Source: Gammaproteobacteria bacterium
GTDB lineage: Bacteria; Pseudomonadota; Gammaproteobacteria; Steroidobacterales; Steroidobacteraceae
NCBI GenBank assembly: GCA_030037905.1
Contig: JASHPX010000315.1
Location: 1-50,315 of the forward strand
Direction: 5' to 3'
Length of the DNA: 50,315 nt
The notes under the pieces: model-generated
What the model was told of the DNA's origin: nothing
Databases searched by the model: none
What the model saw: only the letters and a program-made list of their open reading frames with translations
Translations under genes and position numbers: made by a program
Shown here: positions 16,628-24,214 of the stretch, in pieces
Layout of the letters: each line of letters begins with the position of its first letter
Numbering within the stretch: the stretch's first letter is position 1

Positions 16628-17036
16628 ACTCCGCCTCGACCTGTTCCAGTGTCGGAGCGTCTTCAGCCTTGCCATGCACGAACACGATCGGCGCGCTCGC
16701 ACTCATGATGTGGTTGAGACGGCTGACCCCCGAGTCATTCAGGGCAACCAGGCCCACCGGCACGAATCTCACGCTGCTAGTACGCTCGACAGGGATACCC
16801 TCGTCACTGAGATCCTGCGCGAGTTGCAGAGCGCGCCGGGCGGCTGGCAGCGAATAATGCCGCCCTGCGAAGACGTACACCATATCCGGCTTCTGCCCTT
16901 CAACCGGCGGCATATGGACGAAGCCGTTCGCATCTGCGACGGGCAGGACGGAGGCCGGAGCGTGCTGATGCCAGTACTGCATTCCGCAAACAGCTACGCC
17001 GACCATGAGCAGGAGCCGAAAGCGGTTCATATTCAC
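16608..17036 (-). CDS. Small exported or membrane-anchored protein, possibly thioredoxin-fold derived
   Basis: A 142-residue protein with an N-terminal hydrophobic segment (residues 6-20, LLLMVGVAVCGM). The soluble part reads PDMVYVFAGRHYSLPAARRALQLAQDLSDEGIPVERTSS, which resembles the beta-alpha start of a glutaredoxin-like fold with an AGIPVE-type strand, but the CxxC motif is absent. I recall similar proteins in Xanthomonad-type genomes without a function. The resemblance to thioredoxin folds is a weak inference. Confidence 0.65.
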   Translation of the reverse strand: MNMNRFRLLLMVGVAVCGMQYWHQHAPASVLPVADANGFVHMPPVEGQKPDMVYVFAGRHYSLPAARRALQLAQDLSDEGIPVERTSSVRFVPVGLVALNDSGVSRLNHIMSASAPIVFVHGKAEDAPTLEQVEAEFRTSAR

Positions 17037-17115
17037 ATTTCCCGATTCGAGCGGTGACCCGTTGTGTGACGTGATCGTACAAAACCGCGCCCGACGGGAG
17101 GGGAAACATTGACAT

Positions 17116-17307
17116 ATGTCTCAGTTTTGGGCGTGTTATGTCGCGGTGATATCGCCCGCGGCCGCCGTGTCGAGCGAGTCAGATAGAAGATCCAGGGGGA
17201 AACCCAGCACTTTGTCGGAGCAGCTGGCGTGGCTCCGGGCCGCCGGCTTTGCAGCCTCCGCCGTCTGGGTCGAACGCGATCTATCCGTCCTCGTGGGCGA
17301 TCTCTGA
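17116..17307 (+). pseudogene. Probable remnant of a methyltransferase C-terminus
   Basis: The plus-strand frame ends in LSEQLAWLRAAGFAASAVWVERDLSVLVGDL. That is the usual ending of many class I SAM-dependent methyltransferases (LxEQLxWLRxAGF-x-DVxxxWKxxxxAVxxG). Nothing of the SAM-binding core precedes it; the first 30 codons are unlike any methyltransferase. It therefore looks like a decayed 3' fragment of about 35 codons. A small intact gene is the alternative. Confidence 0.5.
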
Positions 17308-17309
17308 AA

Positions 17310-17918
17310 TCATGGATCGACCACCTCGACCTCATCGACCAACATCACCTCACAGGCGCCCGGTCCCTCGTCGCTGCGTGTCAGGGAAGTATGAATACTG
17401 ACCCCATCGTCGCGCTGGCCATCGACCAGGGTGCCGGTCAGATGCACTACCTCACCGACACGCAAGCGAGCGAGCTCTCGGCGCACGAGGTCGTTGGCAG
17501 GAATCACGTGCGTATTCGCGCTCTGTTCGACCACCTGTTCGCGTGGAATCGGTAAAGCTCCACGGGCTTGCCAGCCGTAAAAGCGACCCCCTTGGCTGAT
17601 GTCGAAATGCGCCAGCACTTTGTTGTCAGACATCGCTCCCCAGCCGAGCGCGAGATCCTCAGGAATCAGATCCGATAGCGCGTCGAAGTGGTAGTCATCA
17701 CGACCGAGGATTCGCGCCGTGATGTCATAGCTCGCGCGCTCGCGCAGGCGCCAGTGCCCGTGCAGCACGGTCTGGGGCTCGGCGATCTCGACCTGGACTG
17801 GCGTGTCCGGCGCGATCTGGCCGTCGGGGGGATGCGCCGGGCGCAGCAGCCATTGGTCCCGGCCCTGCCAGACCGCCCCGACCAATAGCGCCGCGAACAA
17901 CACGCTCCTCCAGCTCAT
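17310..17918 (-). CDS. Membrane-anchored hypothetical protein
   Basis: A 202-residue protein with one N-terminal hydrophobic segment (residues 4-18, WRSVLFAALLVGAVW), so likely periplasmic and anchored. The soluble part includes YDITARILGRDDYHFDALSDLIPEDLALGWGAMSDN, an ISQGGRFYGWQ segment and a final beta-rich part with VGEVVHLTGTLVDG. That order resembles a family of conserved hypothetical proteins in gammaproteobacteria. No catalytic motif is seen and no function is assigned. Confidence 0.75.
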   Translation of the reverse strand: MSWRSVLFAALLVGAVWQGRDQWLLRPAHPPDGQIAPDTPVQVEIAEPQTVLHGHWRLRERASYDITARILGRDDYHFDALSDLIPEDLALGWGAMSDNKVLAHFDISQGGRFYGWQARGALPIPREQVVEQSANTHVIPANDLVRRELARLRVGEVVHLTGTLVDGQRDDGVSIHTSLTRSDEGPGACEVMLVDEVEVVDP

Positions 17919-18066
17919 CCGCTCATTCTCGGCTCATCGGCGGTGCTGCCGTCGTGATGCGCTCGACATCGTCAGCACCGGCGCCGGCCCTGAAGCCGCG
18001 GCTGGATACCGCCATAGGGCACATCGCGGTACGATTCGCTCACATGGCCCAGCTGATGCGCAGCGA

Positions 18067-19050
18067 ATGACGATTCTCTCGACCCGGCTCACTCGCGTTC
18101 TGAACGTTCGATATCCGATCGTCTCGGCACCCATGGCTTTCGCCGCCGGGGGCGCATTGGCCGCGGCCGTCAGCCGTGCGGGAGGCCTCGGTCTGATCGG
18201 TGGTGGTTACGGGGACCTTCGGTGGCTCAACGAGCAATTCGATGCGGCCGATGACGAGCGCATCGGCGTAGGCTTCATCACATGGTCCCTGCAGCGCTCC
18301 GCCTCGCTGCTGACGGATGTGCTGAAGCGCCATCCGGCAGCCGTCATGCTCTCATTCGGCGATCCGCGCCCTTTTGTCGAGGCCATCAGGAAAGCCGGCG
18401 CGCTCCTGATCTGTCAGTGTCAGAACATGGATCATCTCAGGGAAGCGCTCGATGTTCATGCCGACGTTATCGTTGCACAGGGTGCTGAAGCCGGAGGACA
18501 CGGAGGGTCGCGTGGGACGTTCACGTTGGTCCCTGAAGCGGCAGACTTCATCGCGGCACATTCCCCTGAGACGTTGTTGATCGCCGCCGGTGGCATCGCC
18601 GATGGGCGTGGCCTCGCCGCTGCGCTGATGCTGGGAGCAGATGGCGTCCTCGTCGGCACAAGGCTGTGGGCGTCGAAAGAGGCGCTCGTAAAGGAACCCC
18701 ATCGGGCCGCCATCCTTGCGTCCGATGGCGACGGGACCCTGCGTACCCGCATACCGGATATCGTGAGGCAGCTACCCTGGCCCGACGGATTCACGGCCAG
18801 GATTCGCCGCAACACCTTTACGGCCCGCTGGCATGGTCGAGAGGTAGAGCTCGAGCGTGATATCGCCGTGGAAGGCCCACGTTATCGGCTGGCCTTCGAG
18901 GAGGGCGATCCCGAGAACACGGCAGTCTGGTTTGGCGAAGCCGCAGGTCTCATCCACGCGATCGAGCCGGCGGCAACCATTATCGAACGCATGGTCAACG
19001 AGGCCGCGGTTCGACTCCAGCGCCACGCGTTGAGTCACCCGAAACACTAG
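18067..19050 (+). CDS. Nitronate monooxygenase-family flavoenzyme
   Basis: A 327-residue TIM-barrel protein. The start at 18067 gives the typical N-terminus TRVLNVRYPIVSAPMAFAAGG. Family features are the SRAGGLGLIGGG phosphate loop near residue 40, QGAEAGGHGGSRG around 145 carrying the conserved His, AAGGIADGRGLAAAL and GADGVLVGTRLWAS for FMN phosphate binding. These enzymes use FMN and oxygen to oxidise nitronates. The longer upstream frame has no protein-like features and was dropped. It stands alone, convergent with the gamma-glutamyltransferase gene. Confidence 0.9.
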   Translation: MTILSTRLTRVLNVRYPIVSAPMAFAAGGALAAAVSRAGGLGLIGGGYGDLRWLNEQFDAADDERIGVGFITWSLQRSASLLTDVLKRHPAAVMLSFGDPRPFVEAIRKAGALLICQCQNMDHLREALDVHADVIVAQGAEAGGHGGSRGTFTLVPEAADFIAAHSPETLLIAAGGIADGRGLAAALMLGADGVLVGTRLWASKEALVKEPHRAAILASDGDGTLRTRIPDIVRQLPWPDGFTARIRRNTFTARWHGREVELERDIAVEGPRYRLAFEEGDPENTAVWFGEAAGLIHAIEPAATIIERMVNEAAVRLQRHALSHPKH

Positions 19051-19067
19051 CTTCTGCTTCGGCCGTA

Positions 19068-20897
19068 TCAGTATCCGGCAGCCAAACCGCCCGCACGCCG
19101 ATCATCGTTGGCCCCCTCCAGCATGCCGCTGCGCGGATCCCGCAAAATGGCCTCGTCAGCCCCCCAGGGGCGGCGCGTCTGAATGCGGTAGCCCATCTTC
19201 TGCAGCGCCGCCCGTGTCGAAGGGGTCAGATATCCGGGCTCCACCATGATCACATTCGGTTCTCCCTGGTCGTGCATGCGTGGAGCATCGACCGCCTGCT
19301 GAAGGTTCATGCCGAAGTCGATGACGTTGAGGATGCCCTCCACGGTGGTCGAGATGATGGTCGATCCGCCGGGGCTGCCACTGACCATGACCAACTGCCC
19401 GTCGTGAAGCACCAGGGTGGGCGCCATCGAGCTCAGCGGGCGCTTGCCGGGGGCGATCAGGTTGGCCCGACCCTGAAGCAGTCCGAAGCTGTTGGGCACC
19501 CCGACCTTGGAGGTGAAATCGTCCATTTCGTCGTTCAGGAAAAAGCCCGTATCTGCCGCGATCTGACCATTGCCAAAGTACAGGTTGAGCGTATAGGTCA
19601 CGGCGACGGCGTTACCGTGAGAATCGACGATGGAGTAGTGTGTAGTGTGTTGACCCTCGGCGCTGCCGAGGCTGGCTTCGATCTGATCTTCAGGGACGGC
19701 CATGTCGGGCTTGATGTGCGCGCGGATCGCGGCAGCGTGCTGCACCGACAGCAGCATGGCAATCGGGTTCTTGACGAACGCCGGATCGCCGAGGTAGGCG
19801 TTGCGATCGGCGAAAGCGTAGCGCTCGGCCTCCGCCAGATAATGCGTGACCTCCGTTGAGGCGTAACCCCATTGCGCCAATGGATAAGGCTCCAGTATCT
19901 GCAGTAGCTCGCATAGGGTCGCGCCTCCGGAGCTCGGAGGCGGCGCAGAGACCACCTCGTAGCCCCGGTACCGGCAGCTTACCGGCTGCTGCCATTGCAC
20001 GTTGTAATCGGCGAAATCCTTCAGCGTGAGCAGACCGCCATTGCGATCACTCGCCGCAACGATCGCGCGCGCGATACTGCCGCGATAGAACGCCTGTGGT
20101 CCCTGCCGGGCGATCAGTTGCAGCGTATGCGCGAGCTGCGGCTGCTGCAGGCGTGCGCCGGCCGGATAGGGCTTGCCGTGGTCGAGAAAGATTGCCGCAA
20201 CGTTTGGATGCTGCATGAAGCGTCGAGTGGCGAATCGCAGCAGCATGGCATCGGCATCCGAGAGCACGAATCCCTGCTGTGCGAGACGGATGGCAGGCGC
20301 CATCAGCTCCTGGCGGCTCATGGAGCCATAGGCCATGCGCGCCGCCTCCAAGCCCATCACCGTGCCCGGAACGCCCACGGCAAGATAGGTGCTGATGCTG
20401 CGGCCGCGCACGACCTGGTCCTGCGCATTGCGAAACATGTTGTAGGTGGCTTTGAGAGGCGCTCGCTCCCGGAAATCGAGGAACAGGTTCCTCCCATCGG
20501 CCAGGTGGATCGTCATGAAACCACCCCCGCCGATGTTGCCGCAGCACGGGTGTACGACCGCCAACGCGTAGCCTACAGCCACCGCCGCGTCGATGGCGTT
20601 GCCGCCGCGGCGAAGGATATCCACGCCGACCTCGGTCGCCAGATGCTGAGCGGTCACCACCATGGCGTGCTGGGCAATCACCGGACGCGCACGCGCGAGC
20701 ATCGCACGCGTCGGCGCGGACACGCTCGGCCCCAGGGCATCCGCCGATATGGCAGGAGCAGCGGGGGCAGCGGGGGCAGCGGGGGCAGCGGGGGCAGCGG
20801 GCACAGCGGGGGCAGCCGCCTCCGGTTCAGCGCCGAGACTGAGGAGGCAGGAGCCACACAGCACCGTGGCGGCCACCACCATTACGAGACGGTTCAT
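19068..20897 (-). CDS. ggt: Gamma-glutamyltransferase precursor
   Basis: The 609-residue periplasmic proenzyme starts at the ATG at 20897, giving a signal peptide ending near SLGAEP. A Pro-Ala repeat of about 20 residues follows, encoded by a 9-base tandem repeat. The large-subunit part has GGNAIDAAVAVGYAL and GNIGGGGFMTIH. Autocleavage should occur before the first Thr of HTTHYSIVD (Thr418), which becomes the small-subunit nucleophile; a His replaces the Gln that precedes it in E. coli. Substrate-loop motifs PLSSMAPT and GSPGGSTII are intact. The enzyme hydrolyses or transfers the gamma-glutamyl group of glutathione. Confidence 0.94.
   Translation of the reverse strand: MNRLVMVVAATVLCGSCLLSLGAEPEAAAPAVPAAPAAPAAPAAPAAPAISADALGPSVSAPTRAMLARARPVIAQHAMVVTAQHLATEVGVDILRRGGNAIDAAVAVGYALAVVHPCCGNIGGGGFMTIHLADGRNLFLDFRERAPLKATYNMFRNAQDQVVRGRSISTYLAVGVPGTVMGLEAARMAYGSMSRQELMAPAIRLAQQGFVLSDADAMLLRFATRRFMQHPNVAAIFLDHGKPYPAGARLQQPQLAHTLQLIARQGPQAFYRGSIARAIVAASDRNGGLLTLKDFADYNVQWQQPVSCRYRGYEVVSAPPPSSGGATLCELLQILEPYPLAQWGYASTEVTHYLAEAERYAFADRNAYLGDPAFVKNPIAMLLSVQHAAAIRAHIKPDMAVPEDQIEASLGSAEGQHTTHYSIVDSHGNAVAVTYTLNLYFGNGQIAADTGFFLNDEMDDFTSKVGVPNSFGLLQGRANLIAPGKRPLSSMAPTLVLHDGQLVMVSGSPGGSTIISTTVEGILNVIDFGMNLQQAVDAPRMHDQGEPNVIMVEPGYLTPSTRAALQKMGYRIQTRRPWGADEAILRDPRSGMLEGANDDRRAGGLAAGY
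20757..20816. repeat. 9-base tandem repeat coding a Pro-Ala stretch in gamma-glutamyltransferase
   Basis: The unit GCAGCGGGG is repeated about six times with few changes. On the coding strand it gives Pro-Ala-Ala units just after the signal peptide. Copy number would change the linker length without shifting the frame. Confidence 0.85.
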
Positions 20898-20951
20898 GAT
20901 CTTTGGCCTCGGATCCACAGCTATTCGGTGAATGTCGAGGTATAGGATACC

Positions 20952-21833
20952 TCATGCATCATCGTCGCCCGATGATTCACCGTATCTGCGCTCGAAATCC
21001 CAGACTTGCTGGAAGCCCATGAGGTCGCCAAAGTCCTCGAAGGAATAGAGCGGCTCGCGCACGGGTTGCTGCGCAGCCAGCGCGCCGTAAACCGCGGCAA
21101 GCGCGTGAGCCGCGGCGAACAATCCCGTGGTCGGATAGATGGCCACGGAGAAACCCAGCGCCTGCAGCCGTGCAGGCGGCAGGATCGGAGTTTTGCCGCC
21201 ATGCACTTGGTTTATCAGCAGGGGAACGTCGAATGATGCACCGATGGTGCTCATCTGCTCGAGTGTTTCCGGTGCTTCGACGAAGATGACGTCAGCGCCC
21301 GCGGTTGCGTAGGCCTCACCCCGCCGCAGCGCCTCGGACAGTCCCAGGCAGCTCAGAGCGTCCGTGCGGGCGACGATCAGAAAGTCCCTCGAGGAGCGCG
21401 CATCGCAGGCCACGCGGATCTTGCGCACCATATCGGCAGTGGGAATTACCGCGCGATTGGGTGTGTGGCCGCATTTCTTCGGGATCTGCTGGTCCTCCAG
21501 TTGGATCGCCGCAGCGCCGGCGCGCTCATAGCCACGCACTGTGTGATGAACGTTGAGCAGACCGCCATAGCCCGTGTCGCCGTCCGCGATGAGCGGCTTG
21601 CCGATGCCGTGCGCGATCGCCGCAACGCGATCGAGCATGTCGGTGTAGGTCGCTATACCGGCATCGGGCAGGCCTCTGTACGAAGCCACCGTGCCATAGC
21701 CCGTCAGGTACAGCGCTCTGGCGGCGGTCCGATCGGCGAGCCGGGCCGAGATCAGGTCGAAGACTCCCGGCGCAGTGATGAATTGCCGACTCGCCAGCAG
21801 TGATGCCAGGGACTCACCCATGCGTGCAACCAT
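20952..21833 (-). CDS. Isocitrate lyase/PEP mutase-family enzyme
   Basis: A 293-residue TIM-barrel protein. PGVFDLISARLAD at 22-34, the metal-binding ADGDTGYGG at 83-91, IQLEDQQIPKKCGH at 110-123 with the catalytic Cys121, and VARTDA are the family signatures. The KKCGH loop is typical of lyases such as methylisocitrate lyase and of phosphonomutase-like members; the exact substrate cannot be told. The start at 21833 overlaps the upstream esterase gene by 20 bases; an ATG at 21821 is an alternative. It lies 54 bases before the gamma-glutamyltransferase gene on the same strand. Confidence 0.88.
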   Translation of the reverse strand: MVARMGESLASLLASRQFITAPGVFDLISARLADRTAARALYLTGYGTVASYRGLPDAGIATYTDMLDRVAAIAHGIGKPLIADGDTGYGGLLNVHHTVRGYERAGAAAIQLEDQQIPKKCGHTPNRAVIPTADMVRKIRVACDARSSRDFLIVARTDALSCLGLSEALRRGEAYATAGADVIFVEAPETLEQMSTIGASFDVPLLINQVHGGKTPILPPARLQALGFSVAIYPTTGLFAAAHALAAVYGALAAQQPVREPLYSFEDFGDLMGFQQVWDFERRYGESSGDDDA

Positions 21834-22536
21834 GCCGGTCGCGATCGAAAAGATCGAACAGGCGGGCCGCGCCGGCTCCGGCGAGCGTCGCGATGCGGTG
21901 AGGCTGTCCCTTCTCGACGCTGTAGGTCAGCGCCAGGCCCCGCGCGCGAAAGAACTGCGCTTCCTGCCGCATGGGCGTATCGAATCCCAGCTCGTCGAAC
22001 TGGCCGACGAACATGTGGATGCACATGCCCGAGATGGCATCGATGCGTGCTGCAGTCGGGTCGGGCAGATAGCCGGGGAACGCCGTGATCGAGCGGAAGT
22101 AACGTGGATACAGCGAGGCGACGTAAAAGGCGCTGATACCGCCGTTGGATGCGCCGGCAGCCAGGAGCTTGCCGTCCTCGACCTTGTAGGTCGAGAGAAT
22201 CTGCTGCAGGAAAGCCGGAAAGATACGTGCGCCCTGTTCGAAGAAGAGCTGCCCGTCCGGCGCCGCCGGCATCACCACGATGTATCCGCGCTTCTCCGCC
22301 TGCTCGCGGAACGTGCCCTCGACCATGCGCTCGACGACATCCATGGTCTGCGGACCTCCGCCGAACGCCAGTATCGTGGGATAGCTGCGCTGCGGATCGT
22401 AGTGGTCCGGCAGCACGACCTCGTATTCGACGAGCGTCCTGCCGACGCGCGTCTTCTGATGCAGAACCTTCGCGTGCACGCTACTCGCCACGGCAAATGC
22501 CGTCAGCGTCAGAACCCCACAGATGATGCGGCGCAT
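21814..22536 (-). CDS. Exported alpha/beta hydrolase (esterase/depolymerase type)
   Basis: A 240-residue protein with a signal peptide (1-22, ending SSVHA) and a purine-rich ribosome binding site (GGGGGAG) before the ATG. The fold resembles secreted esterases of the PHB depolymerase/feruloyl esterase group: YEVVLPDHYDPQRSYPTIL, then the nucleophile elbow GASNGG with Ser130, Asp181 in GQFDELG and His213 in GQPHR. All three triad members are present. The natural ester substrate is unknown. It lies between a methyltransferase and the PEP mutase family gene on one strand. Confidence 0.82.
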   Translation of the reverse strand: MRRIICGVLTLTAFAVASSVHAKVLHQKTRVGRTLVEYEVVLPDHYDPQRSYPTILAFGGGPQTMDVVERMVEGTFREQAEKRGYIVVMPAAPDGQLFFEQGARIFPAFLQQILSTYKVEDGKLLAAGASNGGISAFYVASLYPRYFRSITAFPGYLPDPTAARIDAISGMCIHMFVGQFDELGFDTPMRQEAQFFRARGLALTYSVEKGQPHRIATLAGAGAARLFDLFDRDRHGCTHG

Positions 22537-22557
22537 GGTCTCCCCCTCTTTCTCCCG

Positions 22558-23172
22558 CTAACACTTTCTACAAACGGCGATGAAGGCCGAGTAGCTACGA
22601 CCGCCATGCTCGATGTTGCAGCAGTCGCCGACCGAAACATCGGAGAAGCCGGCGGCCGCGAGCCAGGAACGTACCGTACCGCGCTCAAAACCGTGATGCA
22701 CGTCGACCTCTGGCCCGTGAAACGAACCGTCCTCGACATCGAGGTCCGTATGGCATAGCCATCCCCGCGGGTTGAGCAGCAGGAAGAAGTCAGCGAGCAC
22801 CTTGGGCACGTCGGGCATGTGATGCAGCGTCATGATGCTGAAGATCAGGTCGTAGCGCTCGGCAGGCACGGGGTCGCGCATGAGGTCCAGATCGATCACA
22901 CGCATGTCGCGAGCGTTTGCCGCCGCTATCTTCTGTGCGGCCACGGCGCGCATGCCGGCGGAACTATCAGCCAGAGTGATCGGCCCGAGCTCATCGCGCA
23001 GGCAGAACGAAAGCAAGCCCGTACCGGCGCCGTATTCGAGCGCCTTCATCGAGCGACTCAGCGGGACGGCGCGACGCATGGCCGCCGCCATATCCGTGGC
23101 GCGCTTGACCTTATTGGCGTCGTCCCAGCTCTGTGCACGAGCGTCGAAATCGGTTTTCGGCCGCTGAGACAT
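22558..23172 (-). CDS. Class I SAM-dependent methyltransferase
   Basis: The 204-residue product starts at the ATG at 23172, eight bases after AGGAG; the longer frame upstream is not needed. Motif I is ALEYGAGTGLLSF at 44-56, followed by an acidic LADSSAGM strand, FSIMTLHHMPD and a C-terminal SWLAAAGFSDV. It resembles UbiE/Methyltransf_11 type enzymes of unknown acceptor. It is the first gene of a minus-strand run (methyltransferase, esterase, PEP mutase family, gamma-glutamyltransferase). Confidence 0.88.
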   Translation of the reverse strand: MSQRPKTDFDARAQSWDDANKVKRATDMAAAMRRAVPLSRSMKALEYGAGTGLLSFCLRDELGPITLADSSAGMRAVAAQKIAAANARDMRVIDLDLMRDPVPAERYDLIFSIMTLHHMPDVPKVLADFFLLLNPRGWLCHTDLDVEDGSFHGPEVDVHHGFERGTVRSWLAAAGFSDVSVGDCCNIEHGGRSYSAFIAVCRKC

Positions 23173-23296
23173 CGTAAAGCTCCTGGATGCACTGATCGGT
23201 CCGTGAACCTTTCGAGCTGACCGACGGACAGTGCGGTACGATAGGCTCCCATACCCCGTCATTCAACAGAGCGCACCGATCTTCTCAGGAGCGGCC

Positions 23297-24214
23297 ATGA
23301 GAAGAAGACATCCTTTACCTCTCGCCGTGTCGTTGCAGGCACTGGCGGTCCTGGCCTGCGCACTGCTGGTCCTGACCCTACCGGCGCCGGTCGACGCGCA
23401 GCCCGGTGGCAGCAGCGGCAACCGGCCGTTTGTCGGTATCTGGAGACTGGATCCTGGGAAATCGCATTTGCCCGCCCCGCCGAATGGCTTTGCGGTCTAC
23501 AGACAGTACGAAGATCACGGTGGCGGCTGGATGTACCACACCGTCATCACGATCACGCCGCGCAGAACCGACTTTCTGTTCACGGCGGCGCGTTACGACA
23601 GCAAGCAATACCCCGTATACAACGCCGCAAACCTGGGCAGCTTCATCCGCGGTGGCGAGCGGACACCGCGTACGGTCGAATTCACTCGTATCGATGCGAA
23701 CAAATTCCTGTGGACAGACCGTTTCAACGGCCGAGTGGTCGCCGGCGGTGTCTGCACGGTTTCGGCCGACGGCAATACCCTGACGATCACGAACCAGCCA
23801 CCCGGACAGCAGACGATGACCGAGCAGGTCTTCGACCGCGTATCGCCGGGCTCGCTGGCTCAGGCCCCGAATGCCGGGTTTGCACCCGTGCTCGCGCAGG
23901 GAGCCAAGCCACGCCCGGGAACCGAGGCCGCTGCCCGCCGGCAGATCGAGGCACTGCAGGCGACCGGCCAGCCGCTCTTCAGTGACATGGTCGCGCGCAA
24001 GCGTCCCGCGCCCGATCCGCAGCTGGCCGCGAGGGTCTCCGCGTTTTTCAGGAATCTGGGTGCGCTCAGATCCATCACGTTCGAGGGAGTGTTGCCCAAC
24101 GGCTATGACGCCTATCGCGCCACCTTTGCCAACGGCCAGCTGAACATGGGGATTGGGCCGCTTTCGCCGGACGGCAAAGTCACGGGTCTGAGCCTTCTAC
24201 TGCCACGACCGTGA
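23297..24214 (+). CDS. Exported protein of unknown function, first gene of a coupled operon
   Basis: The 305-residue product starts at the ATG at 23297, which has AGGAG seven to eleven bases upstream. A signal peptide ends near PVDAQPGG. The mature N-terminal half resembles a lipocalin-like beta barrel of the type found in conserved exported proteins (GIWRLDPGKSHL, YHTVITITPRRTDFLF, TDRFNGRVVAGG). The C-terminal third (FSDMVARKRPAPDPQL, SITFEGVLPNGYDAYRATFANG) looks like a separate small beta domain. Its stop overlaps the next start as GTGA, so it is coupled to the glycosidase-like gene. No catalytic motif is recognised. Confidence 0.75.
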   Translation: MRRRHPLPLAVSLQALAVLACALLVLTLPAPVDAQPGGSSGNRPFVGIWRLDPGKSHLPAPPNGFAVYRQYEDHGGGWMYHTVITITPRRTDFLFTAARYDSKQYPVYNAANLGSFIRGGERTPRTVEFTRIDANKFLWTDRFNGRVVAGGVCTVSADGNTLTITNQPPGQQTMTEQVFDRVSPGSLAQAPNAGFAPVLAQGAKPRPGTEAAARRQIEALQATGQPLFSDMVARKRPAPDPQLAARVSAFFRNLGALRSITFEGVLPNGYDAYRATFANGQLNMGIGPLSPDGKVTGLSLLLPRP

